A stretch of DNA of 64,000 nucleotides from Monocercomonoides exilis (taxonomy: Eukaryota; Preaxostyla; Oxymonadida; Polymastigidae). The notes under the pieces were generated by a model. The model had not been told where the DNA came from, did no database searches, and worked only from the letters and a program-made list of their open reading frames with translations. Both the position numbers and the translations under genes were made by a program. Below, in pieces: positions 10,646 through 21,494 of this stretch (the first letter of the stretch is position 1; every line of letters starts with the position of its first letter). Location of the stretch: assembly GCA_001643675.2 (NCBI GenBank), contig LSRY02000031.1:188501-252500 (forward strand), read 5' to 3'.

Positions 10646-13640
10646 TTTTTTTATTGGAATGAAGTTTTGTATATAACATACAATGATGACAGAAATATCA
10701 AGAACTGAAGCAAAGAACAGTAAAATTCATATTGTTTGAATTAGAAAGAAATAATATTAATTTTTTTGTTTTTCAATTATTTAATGGAGAATTCAGAATT
10801 AAATGAATTCAGAAATATTATAACCACTTTCAATTGAAGAAAACCAAAGTTTCATATTTTATAACAGTTGAATTATAAAAAGAAAGTTGTCAAAGAAGTG
10901 ATACATTTTGTTTAATTGTTTTATTGAATTATTTTTCGATATGAAAAGTTATAACTGCAAGTTTCACATTTCTTCCTTTAATATTTATTCAGTTGTGTTT
11001 CTTTCAAAATGTTAAATCTTATTTCGCAAAGATCATTTCTTTTTTCTTTATCTTTTTAAAAATAAACTTGTTCATCAGTTCTTTGTTCAAAGATTTATTA
11101 GAAAAAAAGTTGAAAAGCTTTCACAAACTCACATTTGAATCTATCTTTTTAAAACAAGATTGAAATTTATTTGTTCGCTTGAAAAAATATTTGATATGGA
11201 AATGAAATGTTTGTTTGTAAACAAAACAAGTTTAATAATCAAAATGAAAATAGCGGAAACAAGATCTTAACTTTCAACGATGTGAAAACAGCTATTAATT
11301 TCTTGTCTTGATGAAACGATCATAAAAAAAATATGGAATGAATTTCGTTCAGCTAATTCAATTAAAGTGAATAGAAAGGAAATAACCTGTTAATGTCTTC
11401 ATGTCAGAAGAGCTTCAGATTAAATAATTTGTTTTTTTAGAAATAAGTTTAAAAAAAACATGAACTTTCCACAACGAATTATTATTCTATGAAAATCATT
11501 CAATACAATTGCTGTCTTTGATTGATTTAAAAACATTCAAACAATAATGAGTCAAAATACTGATAACATAAACAAATCCTATGAAAATTGAAAAACTATC
11601 ATCCAGAGAATTTCACAAGTTGTGGAAGAGAAATTTTAAATAAATGACAAGGATGTGGCAGATGAAAAACAAATATCGCACTCTATATGGACATACTCGT
11701 TTTTATTCATCAAAGTATTCATCAATAAAAATATACAACTTCAAATATTTTATTATGGAAAATTCAGACAAATTCAATGGTTTCAACATGGATTAGTGTG
11801 GAATATTTTTTTATTCATAAATATTTGATCAAAAAATATATATCATTAAAGTATGAAAATCAAATAATTATAATTTCAAAAGAAAAACAATTCAACAGAT
11901 TTAATAAAAATTAATATTTCTTTTTTGTGAAAAACTGTGGGACGAAACTGACTGACGTGGATACGAAATGTTCATGTGACGCAAAGGTTTAAACAAAAAA
12001 TGTTCAGTGTTTCATTTCAGATTGTTTTCAATCAAAACATTATATATTTTTCATTTTTTTTTCCTCCTTTTTCGAAATAAAGCAGTCATGAAACTTTTAA
12101 AGCTATATGACAATTCAGATTTTCGTTTCGCTCAACTGTGCAAACGCAGTGAAGGAATATTGACTTGGATTTTTCAGTATTGTAATAAATTTTTTTTGAA
12201 ATATCTCATTTATTTTCGTTCCAAACAGGATTTTTTATTTAATAAAAATATGAAGAGATATATCCATTTGGCAAATTTGCACATATTAGCTGTGAAAAGT
12301 CTTTGAAATTCACACAACCTTTGTAAAAAATCGTTACACAACAATTGTCAGATAAAAGTCTTTGCTTTATTGAAGAAAAAGAATTATCTTTGAAAGCGCA
12401 CAAATTACAGGCAGCTGTCCAACGATGATATCAAAACTACTAATTCCAAAACAAATAATGTTTGTTATTTACACAATAAAATATTAATCGATTTAAGGAC
12501 TTGAAGCATTAGAAATTGCACTGAAAAATGAGCTTTGAGCGCAATCTATTGATCATTTCTCATAATAAAAATATGGAGCAATGTTTTAAAGTGTCCATTT
12601 TCCATATATAGTCTAAATCGGATATAATCACATCCGGTTTTGCACAACTTTTTGTGATCACATCCGATTGTGATAATATACGATGCCGCTTAACACAGAA
12701 AAAATGAAAATTAATTAATTTTTTAATTAATTTTTGTGTCAAATTTTTTAATTTTTGAAAATTCTTCATTAAAACGCATTTTTCAACAGAAAAAACACTA
12801 ATTTGGATTAAATTATATTATTTAGACTTCTTTAAATATAATTTTGAAAAATCAAAAATTTCAATTTTTGATCAAAAAATCGATTAATCATTGAAAAAAT
12901 CACCCATAATAATAAAAATGTGATTATATATTTTAAGCCCTGTGATTATATGCGATTGAAAATGAATGAAAAAATAGGCTAAAAATGTCGGTGCATCGAA
13001 AAATGAAACAATAAACGATGTCGGTTATATTCGATGTGACTATATCTGTTTTTGACTGGAATGAAAATTACAGTTTTATCAGATAAAGCATTCATCATCC
13101 ACATATCATTTTTTCCCTTCAATAAAAGAACAACATTCTTCCCACTCAACTAATTCAAATGAGTGGCACTTGGAGCAGCTGTGATTTAAACTGGAAGCAT
13201 GATCAAAACTGAAAGTAAAAATTGAATTTAAAGATGGAGCTCAAAAATGATTTTCCTCATTCAGAATCATTTCTTCAATACTAAACATTCACCAACTCTG
13301 AAAGCAGATGAATTCTGCGAATGAACAAAAATTAATGCAATACTTTTGATGTGAATATTTTGATGCGCCCTGAAACAATTGACAGTCAGAAGTTCATATA
13401 CAAAAGTGAAGGGGCAGTCGAAAAAGAAAACACATCATTAATCATATTTCAAATGAATCAACCTCTAACTCCTCTTTTTGAATCGTCAAAAAATCTTCTA
13501 TTTGTATTTAAAATTTTTTTGTTCTATTTTGAAGACATGAAAAACATATGACTTATTTTTCACTCACTGTTTTCAATTAATGCGAGATGACGAAAAAAAA
13601 TGAATTTTCGACGTTTAAGCTTTCATGAAATAAAAAAAAT
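10646..13640. other. AT-rich intergenic region
   Basis: No gene supported. A weak inverted-repeat relationship exists between about 12605-12665 and 13015-13065 (atatagtc and cacatccg-like words). It is too diverged to define an element. Confidence 0.4.
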
Positions 13641-14460
13641 TATCGAATGATAATTCACCATTCGTTGATAATTACATCATTGAGAAAATCAAATACTTTT
13701 TGCAAACAAACAATTAAATCTTCAAATCCTTTTTTTCCATTACAGAAAACACTTTCCTTTTCAACTTTTTTCGTTTTATTTCTTCTTCTTCCATTTCGTC
13801 TTTGTTCGCTTCATTCTTCTTCTTCTCCTCCTGTTCCTTTTATTCCTCTTCTTCCATTTCATCATCATCAGTCTTTTTTTCCAATTTTCATGAAACATTC
13901 AAAAAAGACTCAAGCTTCCATTTATTATTCCGTTATTCAGCGTTGGTCTCTGAATCTCCTTCAATACAGCATCTATCGTTTTTCCTTTCAATAATTCTTC
14001 AACAAAAACAGCTCTATTCCCTGCTGCACTTACTAAGGCATTTATGCATTCATTTCCAATTTCTTCGTGATTTTTTCTCGATGCTCAAATAGTACTCACA
14101 ATGTTGTTAATAAGTACTATCAATTCTTGATTTCAAAATTCGCATGTGTTGAGAAGAGTGTGAAAAAACTGAAACATTTCATCAAAAAAAACTTTTTTTG
14201 TTTTCTTTCATTTTCCTCTTCTTCTTTCTCCCTCTTTTAATCCACAGAATTTGCCAGCTCTTTCAATTCTCTTGTTGCTTCTCTTCCGGAATGCAGCTCG
14301 TCCACAATATCATCTTCCACACTTTTATCTTTGATTTATCTGCTGATCAAAAACTCCAAAACCGACGGTTATGCGAGACGAGTGAAATTTCAATGCCTTA
14401 TATGATATTTGATGAGTTCTTGGAGTTCACTCATATACAGTTCTTTTGGTCCTTTTTAAT
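13640..14460 (-). pseudogene. Decayed gene of unknown function
   Basis: Two minus-strand segments read as ordinary protein: about 14345-14245 (KSVEDDIVDELHSGREATRE then LKELANSVD) and about 14075-13905 (NHEEIGNECINALVSAAGNR, VFVEELLKGKTIDAVLKEIQ). Between and around them one frame is crossed by several TAA and TGA codons, and a Glu/Lys-rich part near 13750-13870 shifts frame. I recognise no family. Introns could explain part of the disruption but not all the in-frame stops. Confidence 0.4.
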
Positions 14461-14936
14461 AAAAAATCAAAAAAAATCAAAAAAATCAAAAAAAAAAAAT
14501 AGAAATGCTCACACATTAATTTCACAGATACAACTGAAAGCTAATAAACCTCTTCCACTTCTTTCTGAATTTTTTCTTTTTCCTCCTTGTTCAATGCACA
14601 TTTCAGATGACAAGTTACTATAAATGAAATCAACTCATTTGATATAAGACATTCATTCAGAATCAGCCTCCACTCACATTCATCAATAACAAACTTTTCG
14701 TTCTTTTCTTCGTATTTTTTTCTTTTTCCTCAATCATCTTTTTAAATCTTCTGCACAACACAGAACTTAAAAAGCTTTAACTCCATGAATCCAAAAGAAC
14801 TATGAAGTGTTAAATACACTTCAACAAGAGCAAAGTTATTCAAAAATCAATTTTTTTTCTTCAATCATTTTGTTCGAATTGTTGAATAGGCCCAGATAAA
14901 ACTGAAAAAATATTATCTTTGTTCATCTCATACATA

Positions 14937-15206
14937 TGGGGGAAAATATGAGACTTCAAGCTTTTTCAAAGAAAAATAATGCACTTTTTATTGACTTTTA
15001 GTGAATAAAAAATTTGAAATAAATGTGTGTATTTTTTGAAATTCATGTGAGGTCACAAAACATTTTGTTATCACATCAATGATGTTTGTATGCAGTAATG
15101 AAAATCAAATTAATTTTGAAATCTGAGAAAGCGATATAAAGTTATGAGCGAAACAATTTTTTCTTGCTTTGTGCATAAAAAGCTTGTAAGTCAGTATTTT
15201 CCCCCA
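14937..15206. mobile_element. MITE-like element, family A copy 1 (270 bp)
   Basis: It starts TGGGGGAAAATATGAGACTT and ends with the matching inverted end AGTCAGTATTTTCCCCCA. A TA dinucleotide lies directly outside each end, as expected for a Tc1/mariner-type target duplication. It holds no coding capacity. A diverged, longer relative lies at 42615-43304. Confidence 0.75.
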
Positions 15207-15683
15207 TATGTTCATTCGTTATTAAATTTTCTATTTCTGCTCTTTCTCATTGCAGCCTTTTTATTTAAAAAACATTTCTTCAAATACAAACGATATGATT
15301 AAAATTCAAATTCAAATGTGTTTGCAATCCTTTGAATTTTTCAAGTCGCAATCTTTGCCTGAGTTTCGAAAAATTACAATACTCCAATAACGTCACATTT
15401 TGTCATTCATATTGAAATAGCTTTGTTGCTGATGGAAGAAATATTCGAGCAACAAAAACCCAAATTATTTGTGAAAATATCATTGTCCATTCACTCTTTT
15501 GAGGATGTGTAATCTTTAAACGCATTTCAAAGCAAAATCAAGTTTCATTTTATATATGAATTCATAAGAGGATTTTGTGATCAACTGATAAACTTTGTGA
15601 ACCAAGAAAAAACAAACATAAACTCTGTTATTAATTTTCAATAAATCACTTTGAAAAAATAAGTCCTATCACGCACATATACA

Positions 15684-15687
15684 TACA

Positions 15688-15731
<44 letters not shown>
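15684..15731. repeat. (CA)n microsatellite
   Basis: An essentially pure run of about 23 CA units, the only long dinucleotide repeat of this type seen in the window. Confidence 0.97.
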
Positions 15732-15737
<6 letters not shown>

Positions 15738-16109
15738 AAAAAACCCACTGACGTGAACTTAATTCACTGACGGACGTGACAACAAAACTTACCACACGTC
15801 GCTCAAGTTAATTTGCAACGAAATTTCCTTCAACCATTTGGGACAGCAGACTCATATGGAAAGTGCCCAGTGTGAAGGGATTGGAAAGGGAATTGGAAAT
15901 GATATTTTCTGACGAAAAACAGGATGTTTTTCAATGATGAGGGCAAATTAAAAGAATATCGGAACTTTCAAATTGAGATTATTTTTGTTTCTATTGATAA
16001 CTTTCGTGTTAATAAGGTGTTGAAATATTGAAAAAGTTGTCGGAAATTGTTTCAAAAAATGAAAAATCAATAGATATTCATTCGAACTGATCAAATGAAG
16101 ATTTTTGTT

Positions 16110-17040
16110 TATTCATCAGAATTATTTGAAGCATCCTCTCTGTCATCAATGCTTTTTGAATCTTCTTCATTTTCAGCATCATAAAAATTATGCAGAATGT
16201 GTTCAGCATAAGGAATATCTTCATTTTTTAGAAAGAACAATTTCTTCATCCACAATAATAAGTTTTTCTTCAGGAATATAATGTATCATTTTTTTGAAAA
16301 ATATCAACAAAACATGGTATAAGATTCCTTTTAACATGCCACATGGATAAGCAATCAGCAATGAATATTTTTTCAAACTCAGTGTTTTGGAAAAAAAACC
16401 CTCTTAAACAACTCCACAACCCTGCAACGGTATTGGAACATGCACCTGTTTCTGGATCTTTGAAGTTCCTTTTATGACAGACTGAAATAGGTTCACAGCC
16501 AATATCTTTCAGACAATTGTAGCTTTTCCATTCATCACTAATTATTGTTGTGACTGTTAATTTCCTTTCTTTAATAATAGGGATCAATGTTTCTTTTTTC
16601 CTGTCTGGCATGATGATGACAAAATTTGTTCCAACTCCTCCTCCTTCCTTCCTTTCAACTTCTCCGAAAATCCACAGCAAATCCTTCTTTCTTCCTCTTC
16701 CATATTTCCTTCTCCTCCAAACAGCCTCATCAATTTTGACGCATTTTCCTGGTCCTCCTAATTTCTGCATCGTTTCGTTCCAAATTTGTGTACACACAAC
16801 TCTTTCACAGCTTGTTCAATAACCAACAGTTGGTTATGAAACACCCGTCATAAAATGAATTTGTTTCAATCCAATTCCAATCAAACAGTACAATTGAATC
16901 TGCATTATAATATTTATCGGAAGTTTCATTTTTGTAAATACGGAATTTTTAAATATTGAGGATTTTTTTCGGCAAGTTTGACACCAAAGATACTTGCATC
17001 CTTCTGTTTCCTCCCTGATTCTCCTTTTGCTTTTGCTTAT
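16110..17040 (-). pseudogene. IS1595/ISXO2-type transposase relic
   Basis: A 175-codon open piece (16797-16270) carries the DDE core: D in VKIDEAVW, D in IISDEWKSYN, and at the third site SNTVAGLWSCLR, where the usual Glu is not seen. Upstream on the same strand the zinc-ribbon and linker are readable (YLWCQTCRKKSS, FTKMKLPINIIM) but broken by TAA and TGA. Downstream two more frames continue the protein (YIPEEKLIIVDEE, then EDIPYAEHILHNF). It is shorter in the C-terminal part than the copy at 6.6-8.6 kb and lacks the heptad repeats, so it is a distinct lineage. Inactive by the visible breaks. Confidence 0.75.
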
Positions 17041-17272
17041 AGTGCAATTATTATCAGCGAACTATTAATAACGTTGGAAAACCCAATTCCACGTTTCTTC
17101 TTTTTCAAAGGAAAATCGGATTCAATCGAAATACTGTTTGACTATTTTTTTCCTCTTCAGATCTTGCCATAAATCTCTTTTGATCATAAACCATAGATTA
17201 TGATTTGAATGACTTTTCCATATTTTTTTAAACTTCTGAAAAAAGACTTTCCGATAACTGAAAATTTGCATA

Positions 17273-17529
17273 TGGGTAATTATTTGGAAATCATATATTT
17301 TTATTTATAATTTTCGGTTAAAAAATTTCACTTGAATCTTAATAAATGAACACAAAAAAAGTGAAATGGTGTGTTTAAGTTATCTTCATCTTTATTTCAA
17401 CAAAAACATTTGCTTTTGAAACAGTTGTGATTGTTTTTGCATTTGAATTCAAAATCTCTTCCCAATTACAAACAATCTTTGAATTATCAACACACAGAAA
17501 AAAGTTATGATTTCAAAAACAATCACCCA
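17273..17529. mobile_element. MITE-like element, family B (257 bp)
   Basis: The left end TGGGTAATTATTTGGAAATC matches the reverse complement of the right end (TGGGTGATTGTTTTTGAAAT). Each end is flanked by TA. No coding capacity. A diverged end of the same type may exist at 42268. Confidence 0.65.
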
Positions 17530-18465
17530 TATTGTTACAATATATAACATAAATGACTTTCACTATTTTTTTGTACAAAATTGAGAGTTCCGATATGCTT
17601 TCATTTAGCAGTGATGATGGAGGAATTGAGCTGAGTACATGAATTTCACATTTTTCAGAAGAGTTAGAAATCGCTGCATTTGATAAAGAAACAACTGATG
17701 TGAAGGATGATTGGGGAATCAGATGATGAAACACTTGAAAAAGGAAGAAATAATGAAATTGAATTGAAGAAAACAGATACCAACTGAATAAAAAACAGAA
17801 AATTGCATAAAAAAATGCTTTGAAGGTTTGTTGATTTTTTTTTTTTTTTGGAGTGATTTTTTTTTAAAGAATGATGAAAGAGCGAAGGATTTGATGGATT
17901 TGAAAAAGAAAAGTGGGGAAGAAAAATACGGACAGATGATATTCAATACATTTTGAAGATGCATAGAATCAGGCTTTGGTGAGGAATCATTTTTGAGGAA
18001 AGACAATTTTTGAGACGTAACAGGAAAATGAAATTATTTAAAGATGGACGAAAATTTTATGAGAGTGAACACGGCGTATGAGGATAATGGAGAATAAATG
18101 TTGTATTTGGAGGGTACGCTGCAGGAAGAACATTAGAAAAATAGAAGAAATAAAGAAAGTCTAATTTTTCTGAGCTTATCTTTAGTTAATTGGAACATTT
18201 ATCCAAATTTTTATCTACCAATCATCTCATTCAATTCATTTGTTGTCATTTTCTTCATCTCACTCTTCCTCTTCTCTTTCCTCTTGCGAAGGCTGTGCAA
18301 GAAAAACAATGATTTGATAGGAACAAAGGAATACAGACATGGTGCATTAAGGAATATCTGTGTAATTGATTGAATGGAATATAAAAGAATTATGAAAATG
18401 CCAGTGAAAAGAAGAACAATGGTGAAATGGTGAATTTTTGCAAACTCAAATGCTTCAAACACTAC
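17513..18465 (-). CDS. Possible small membrane protein gene, exons unresolved
   Basis: An 83-codon frame (18462-18211) has a clear hydrophobic helix (TIVLLFTGIFIILLY), a basic stretch (RKRKEKRKSEMKK) and a polar end. A GT donor (GTAGAT, 18219) and an acceptor near 18111 would allow it to continue as a short Pro/Tyr-rich tail. Further minus-strand frames at 18006-17719 and 17734-17513 look partly protein-like and may be other exons or another gene. No family recognised. Confidence 0.25.
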
Positions 18466-18910
18466 ACATATCTTTTTAAATCATTGAGAATTGATTGAGA
18501 AGATATTCAAAAAGAATTCAAAAAAGAAATAAATAAAGAATGGTGGAAAAGTTGCTTTCACATCTTTTTGTATTTCATTGCCATCCTTCATTTAACGGTT
18601 CTCATATCATAATAAATTCCTAATAAAGTTCCATATGAATTAAAGAAAAAAAATTGCCTTTCTAACGAATTATTTTGAAATAAATTCTCGAAAATTTTAT
18701 TCATGATTGACTTTTCTGTCATTCTTTTGTAAAAGTTTTGAAAATTTCTACTCTTGAATAGAAATAATTATGAAAATTTTATTGTGGAATGTTTATCATA
18801 AAATTTTAACAAATTTTCCGTATCATTTTTATTTCAAGATTAAAATCGAGAAATCATTAAAAGTGCAATGAACATCGACAAAAATTAAGGGAATCAATAT
18901 TAATTTAATA
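18463..18910. other. AT-rich intergenic region
   Basis: Nothing supported here except whatever promoter serves the 718-aa gene that starts at 18911. Confidence 0.5.
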
Positions 18911-21067
18911 ATGGGCGTTAAGTTATCTAATATGGTAACATATATTTTTAGTTTTCAGATGAAAGCAGAGCAAAATTTTTCAGAATCGAACGTATTAAAT
19001 CTGTGCATATCTTGCAAACTTCGAGACGATACTATTTTTAACATGCAAAAAACATTTTCATTGCTGGCGCAAAATGATCAAAATCAGATAATAAGAGAAG
19101 TGGATTCCATAAAAAATGATTTAAGAAGGGGAATTGTCACCGAAAAGTTATTGTTGGATTTTAACCACTTTATTGAATTTGCAAGCAACAAAATTTCAAA
19201 TACTCAAGATTGTTCCAAAATGAATTACTATTTGGCTCAATTGAAAGTGATCGCAAATGATATTACAAAAATCAAAATGATTAATGAATACCCAGAAGAC
19301 ATCATAAAATTGCAAAGGCTTTCCTTGGAATGCAAAAGACCCTCTTCAACGTCAGATAGAGAAAGCAAAATTGAGGCAAGTGAACCCTTATATATTACAT
19401 CAGATGAATATGTCCCTTGTGTTGATACTATCCATAAGGACAAAGAATGCTTTATAGGACTCAACGATTCACTTTTGCCATTGAAAAAATTTTTGCAAAA
19501 ACTACTCAACAGAAATATTGAATGCTTGGGAGCAGAAAAAAGCTTGAAAAATGCTTATGAAAAACAATTAAGAGATAAATCCGAACAGAAATATGATTAT
19601 CCTTATGAAGCATATGAATTTGAAAAAAGAAAGGACTATCACAATATCATTCCAGAATGGAAAATAAAAGAGTTGTTTGTTCCATTTGTTCGCTTCCATG
19701 CTATTTATGAAAATACAAAACTGAGGAAAAATTACGAAGCGCTGGAAAGGAGATATCAGCCTGTTATTGATCAATCCATGAATTTAGCAGGATCAATTTC
19801 ACTTTTAAACGGAGCGATGGAAAGTTATGGATGTGACTGCGGAAAGGAGAGCGGAATGTGCATTGTCTATTTTGAAAAGGAATCGAATAAAGTGAAAATA
19901 GAAAGTGTCAGGAGCGGTGAATTGCGAAGGTTCAATGACTTTGTGAATTCGGAAGAATTTGGAAAATTTTCGACAATTAAGAAGATGGAATCTTTGTGTG
20001 AACGCCTCAGAAGTGCTGAAAGTGACATGAAATCTTGTGTTTCTTTAAAGAGCAAAGAAGAGTTTTTCCTGATGACAGGCAGAGCTAATGTCATTTTGGA
20101 AGCATTTGAAAGATGCTTTCAAGATAATTCTTTGGAGGAGCTAACTGCAATGAGCCAGCTGCGAAAATTCCTGAACAAATGCGCGCTTGAATACAAATTC
20201 AAGTTTGCATCAGAGACAGAACCAATTCTTGGTGTGAACATTAGTCGATGCAAACTAATTGTTGACGGACCATCACGCAAAATGTTTTTCGTTGAAAAAG
20301 AATTTGTTCCCATTTACATGCGATCCATCAAAGACCATATTTATATCAAAGCTCAAAATCTTGCAGGAAAATGCAACATTGAAGATTTTTCAGAAAAAGA
20401 TCTCGAAGAAATGAAAAGAAAATTGAGTGAAGAATCCAAAGAAACAATTATAAAAAATCTTCAGAATGATCAAAAAAAATTGAATGCGGATGCTGGAAAA
20501 ATGGAAACAAAAGCAAAAGAATACTTCAAGAAATCAACCTTAAGCAGAATTGATCTTATAGGTTCCGTGTTAAAGTTCGGCTTTTTGTGTGTGGAATGGG
20601 GAATTGACAAAATGAACGAATTAATTTCTATGATTCCCCAAAGTGTGCAAAGTTATTTATGGAATGTTCTTGGATTGTCAACAGACAAAAAGGAAGTTGG
20701 TACAAGCAAAGAAGTTATTTCTCAATCTGATGCAAATCAAATTAAAAGAAAGTTCCCAGAGTTGAATTTGTCGCCACGACACATTGAAGAATTCACAAAA
20801 GGATGCATGTGCATGATTGACGCAAATGAAATGCGTAAAAAATGCGATAGCATAGAGAACGAAGTTGAGTTCTGGAAACAGGTTTCATCAGGTGAGTTTG
20901 AATTTTTGAATCTGCTGAAGCTAAAAGCGATGTTAATTCGCTCCAACTATACAGAAACAGAGTGTGTTGGATTATTGATAGACGAGGTTGAAAAGGTGAA
21001 AGCCGAGGGTGTATATAGAGCTAAGGGAAGAGATTTTAATGAATATTTTGTGAGAGTTGTGAATTAA
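18911..21067 (+). CDS. Unknown 718-aa protein, intact
   Basis: I do not recognise this protein. It is one uninterrupted frame from ATG 18911 to TAA. Unlike its large neighbours it has no Ser or Glu homopolymers, which sets it apart. It is mostly alpha-helical in character, with charged heptad-like stretches (for example 500-560) and a Cys cluster GCDCGKESGMC near 319. Near 557-575 a mildly hydrophobic stretch (IDLIGSVLKFGFLCVEWGI) could be a membrane or buried helix. The N-terminus MGVKLS fits the N-myristoylation pattern (Gly2, Ser6). Codons 9-16 (GTAACATATA...TTTTCAG, 24 nt) could be a tiny in-frame intron; if so, they would be removed. It lies among transposon relics and may itself be cargo or a lineage-specific gene. 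Confidence 0.7.
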   Translation: MGVKLSNMVTYIFSFQMKAEQNFSESNVLNLCISCKLRDDTIFNMQKTFSLLAQNDQNQIIREVDSIKNDLRRGIVTEKLLLDFNHFIEFASNKISNTQDCSKMNYYLAQLKVIANDITKIKMINEYPEDIIKLQRLSLECKRPSSTSDRESKIEASEPLYITSDEYVPCVDTIHKDKECFIGLNDSLLPLKKFLQKLLNRNIECLGAEKSLKNAYEKQLRDKSEQKYDYPYEAYEFEKRKDYHNIIPEWKIKELFVPFVRFHAIYENTKLRKNYEALERRYQPVIDQSMNLAGSISLLNGAMESYGCDCGKESGMCIVYFEKESNKVKIESVRSGELRRFNDFVNSEEFGKFSTIKKMESLCERLRSAESDMKSCVSLKSKEEFFLMTGRANVILEAFERCFQDNSLEELTAMSQLRKFLNKCALEYKFKFASETEPILGVNISRCKLIVDGPSRKMFFVEKEFVPIYMRSIKDHIYIKAQNLAGKCNIEDFSEKDLEEMKRKLSEESKETIIKNLQNDQKKLNADAGKMETKAKEYFKKSTLSRIDLIGSVLKFGFLCVEWGIDKMNELISMIPQSVQSYLWNVLGLSTDKKEVGTSKEVISQSDANQIKRKFPELNLSPRHIEEFTKGCMCMIDANEMRKKCDSIENEVEFWKQVSSGEFEFLNLLKLKAMLIRSNYTETECVGLLIDEVEKVKAEGVYRAKGRDFNEYFVRVVN

Positions 21068-21494
21068 ACAGAATAAGTTCATTCGAGATTTCTTTTCTAA
21101 AAGGGAAATAATTGTTAATACCATTTAAATGGATTTCTTATTTTGTTTGAATATATTCATGATTTCCCAAATGACTTTTTTTTGTTTATTCTTTTGAAAA
21201 ATTATTGGATTTAACTTTTTTTTTTTTTTTTTTGCTTTTGAATTTATTGTGTATCTTCACATCAGATTTGTTGAGGATGAAATTCTTCAATTTGAATCAA
21301 CTCATTTTTTTCTTTTAAAGTTGCGGTCTTGAAAATAATGTTTGTGAATCAGAATTTTTTTTTAATCTATCAAAAATGAAAGAATGAGGAAACAATTCGA
21401 AAGAAGTCAAAAATGAAGATTTCAGTGTTGATAAAAATCAACTTGAAACATTTAAAAAGAATCTAATGATTTTGGAAAATGTTAAGGGGTAAAA
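21068..21494. other. AT-rich intergenic region
   Basis: Contains a T-run near 21219-21233. No gene supported. Confidence 0.6.

Noticed and set aside
12560-13065. Third inverted-repeat element
   Set aside because: Arms share only short words such as atatagtc and cacatccg; similarity too weak by eye to define ends.
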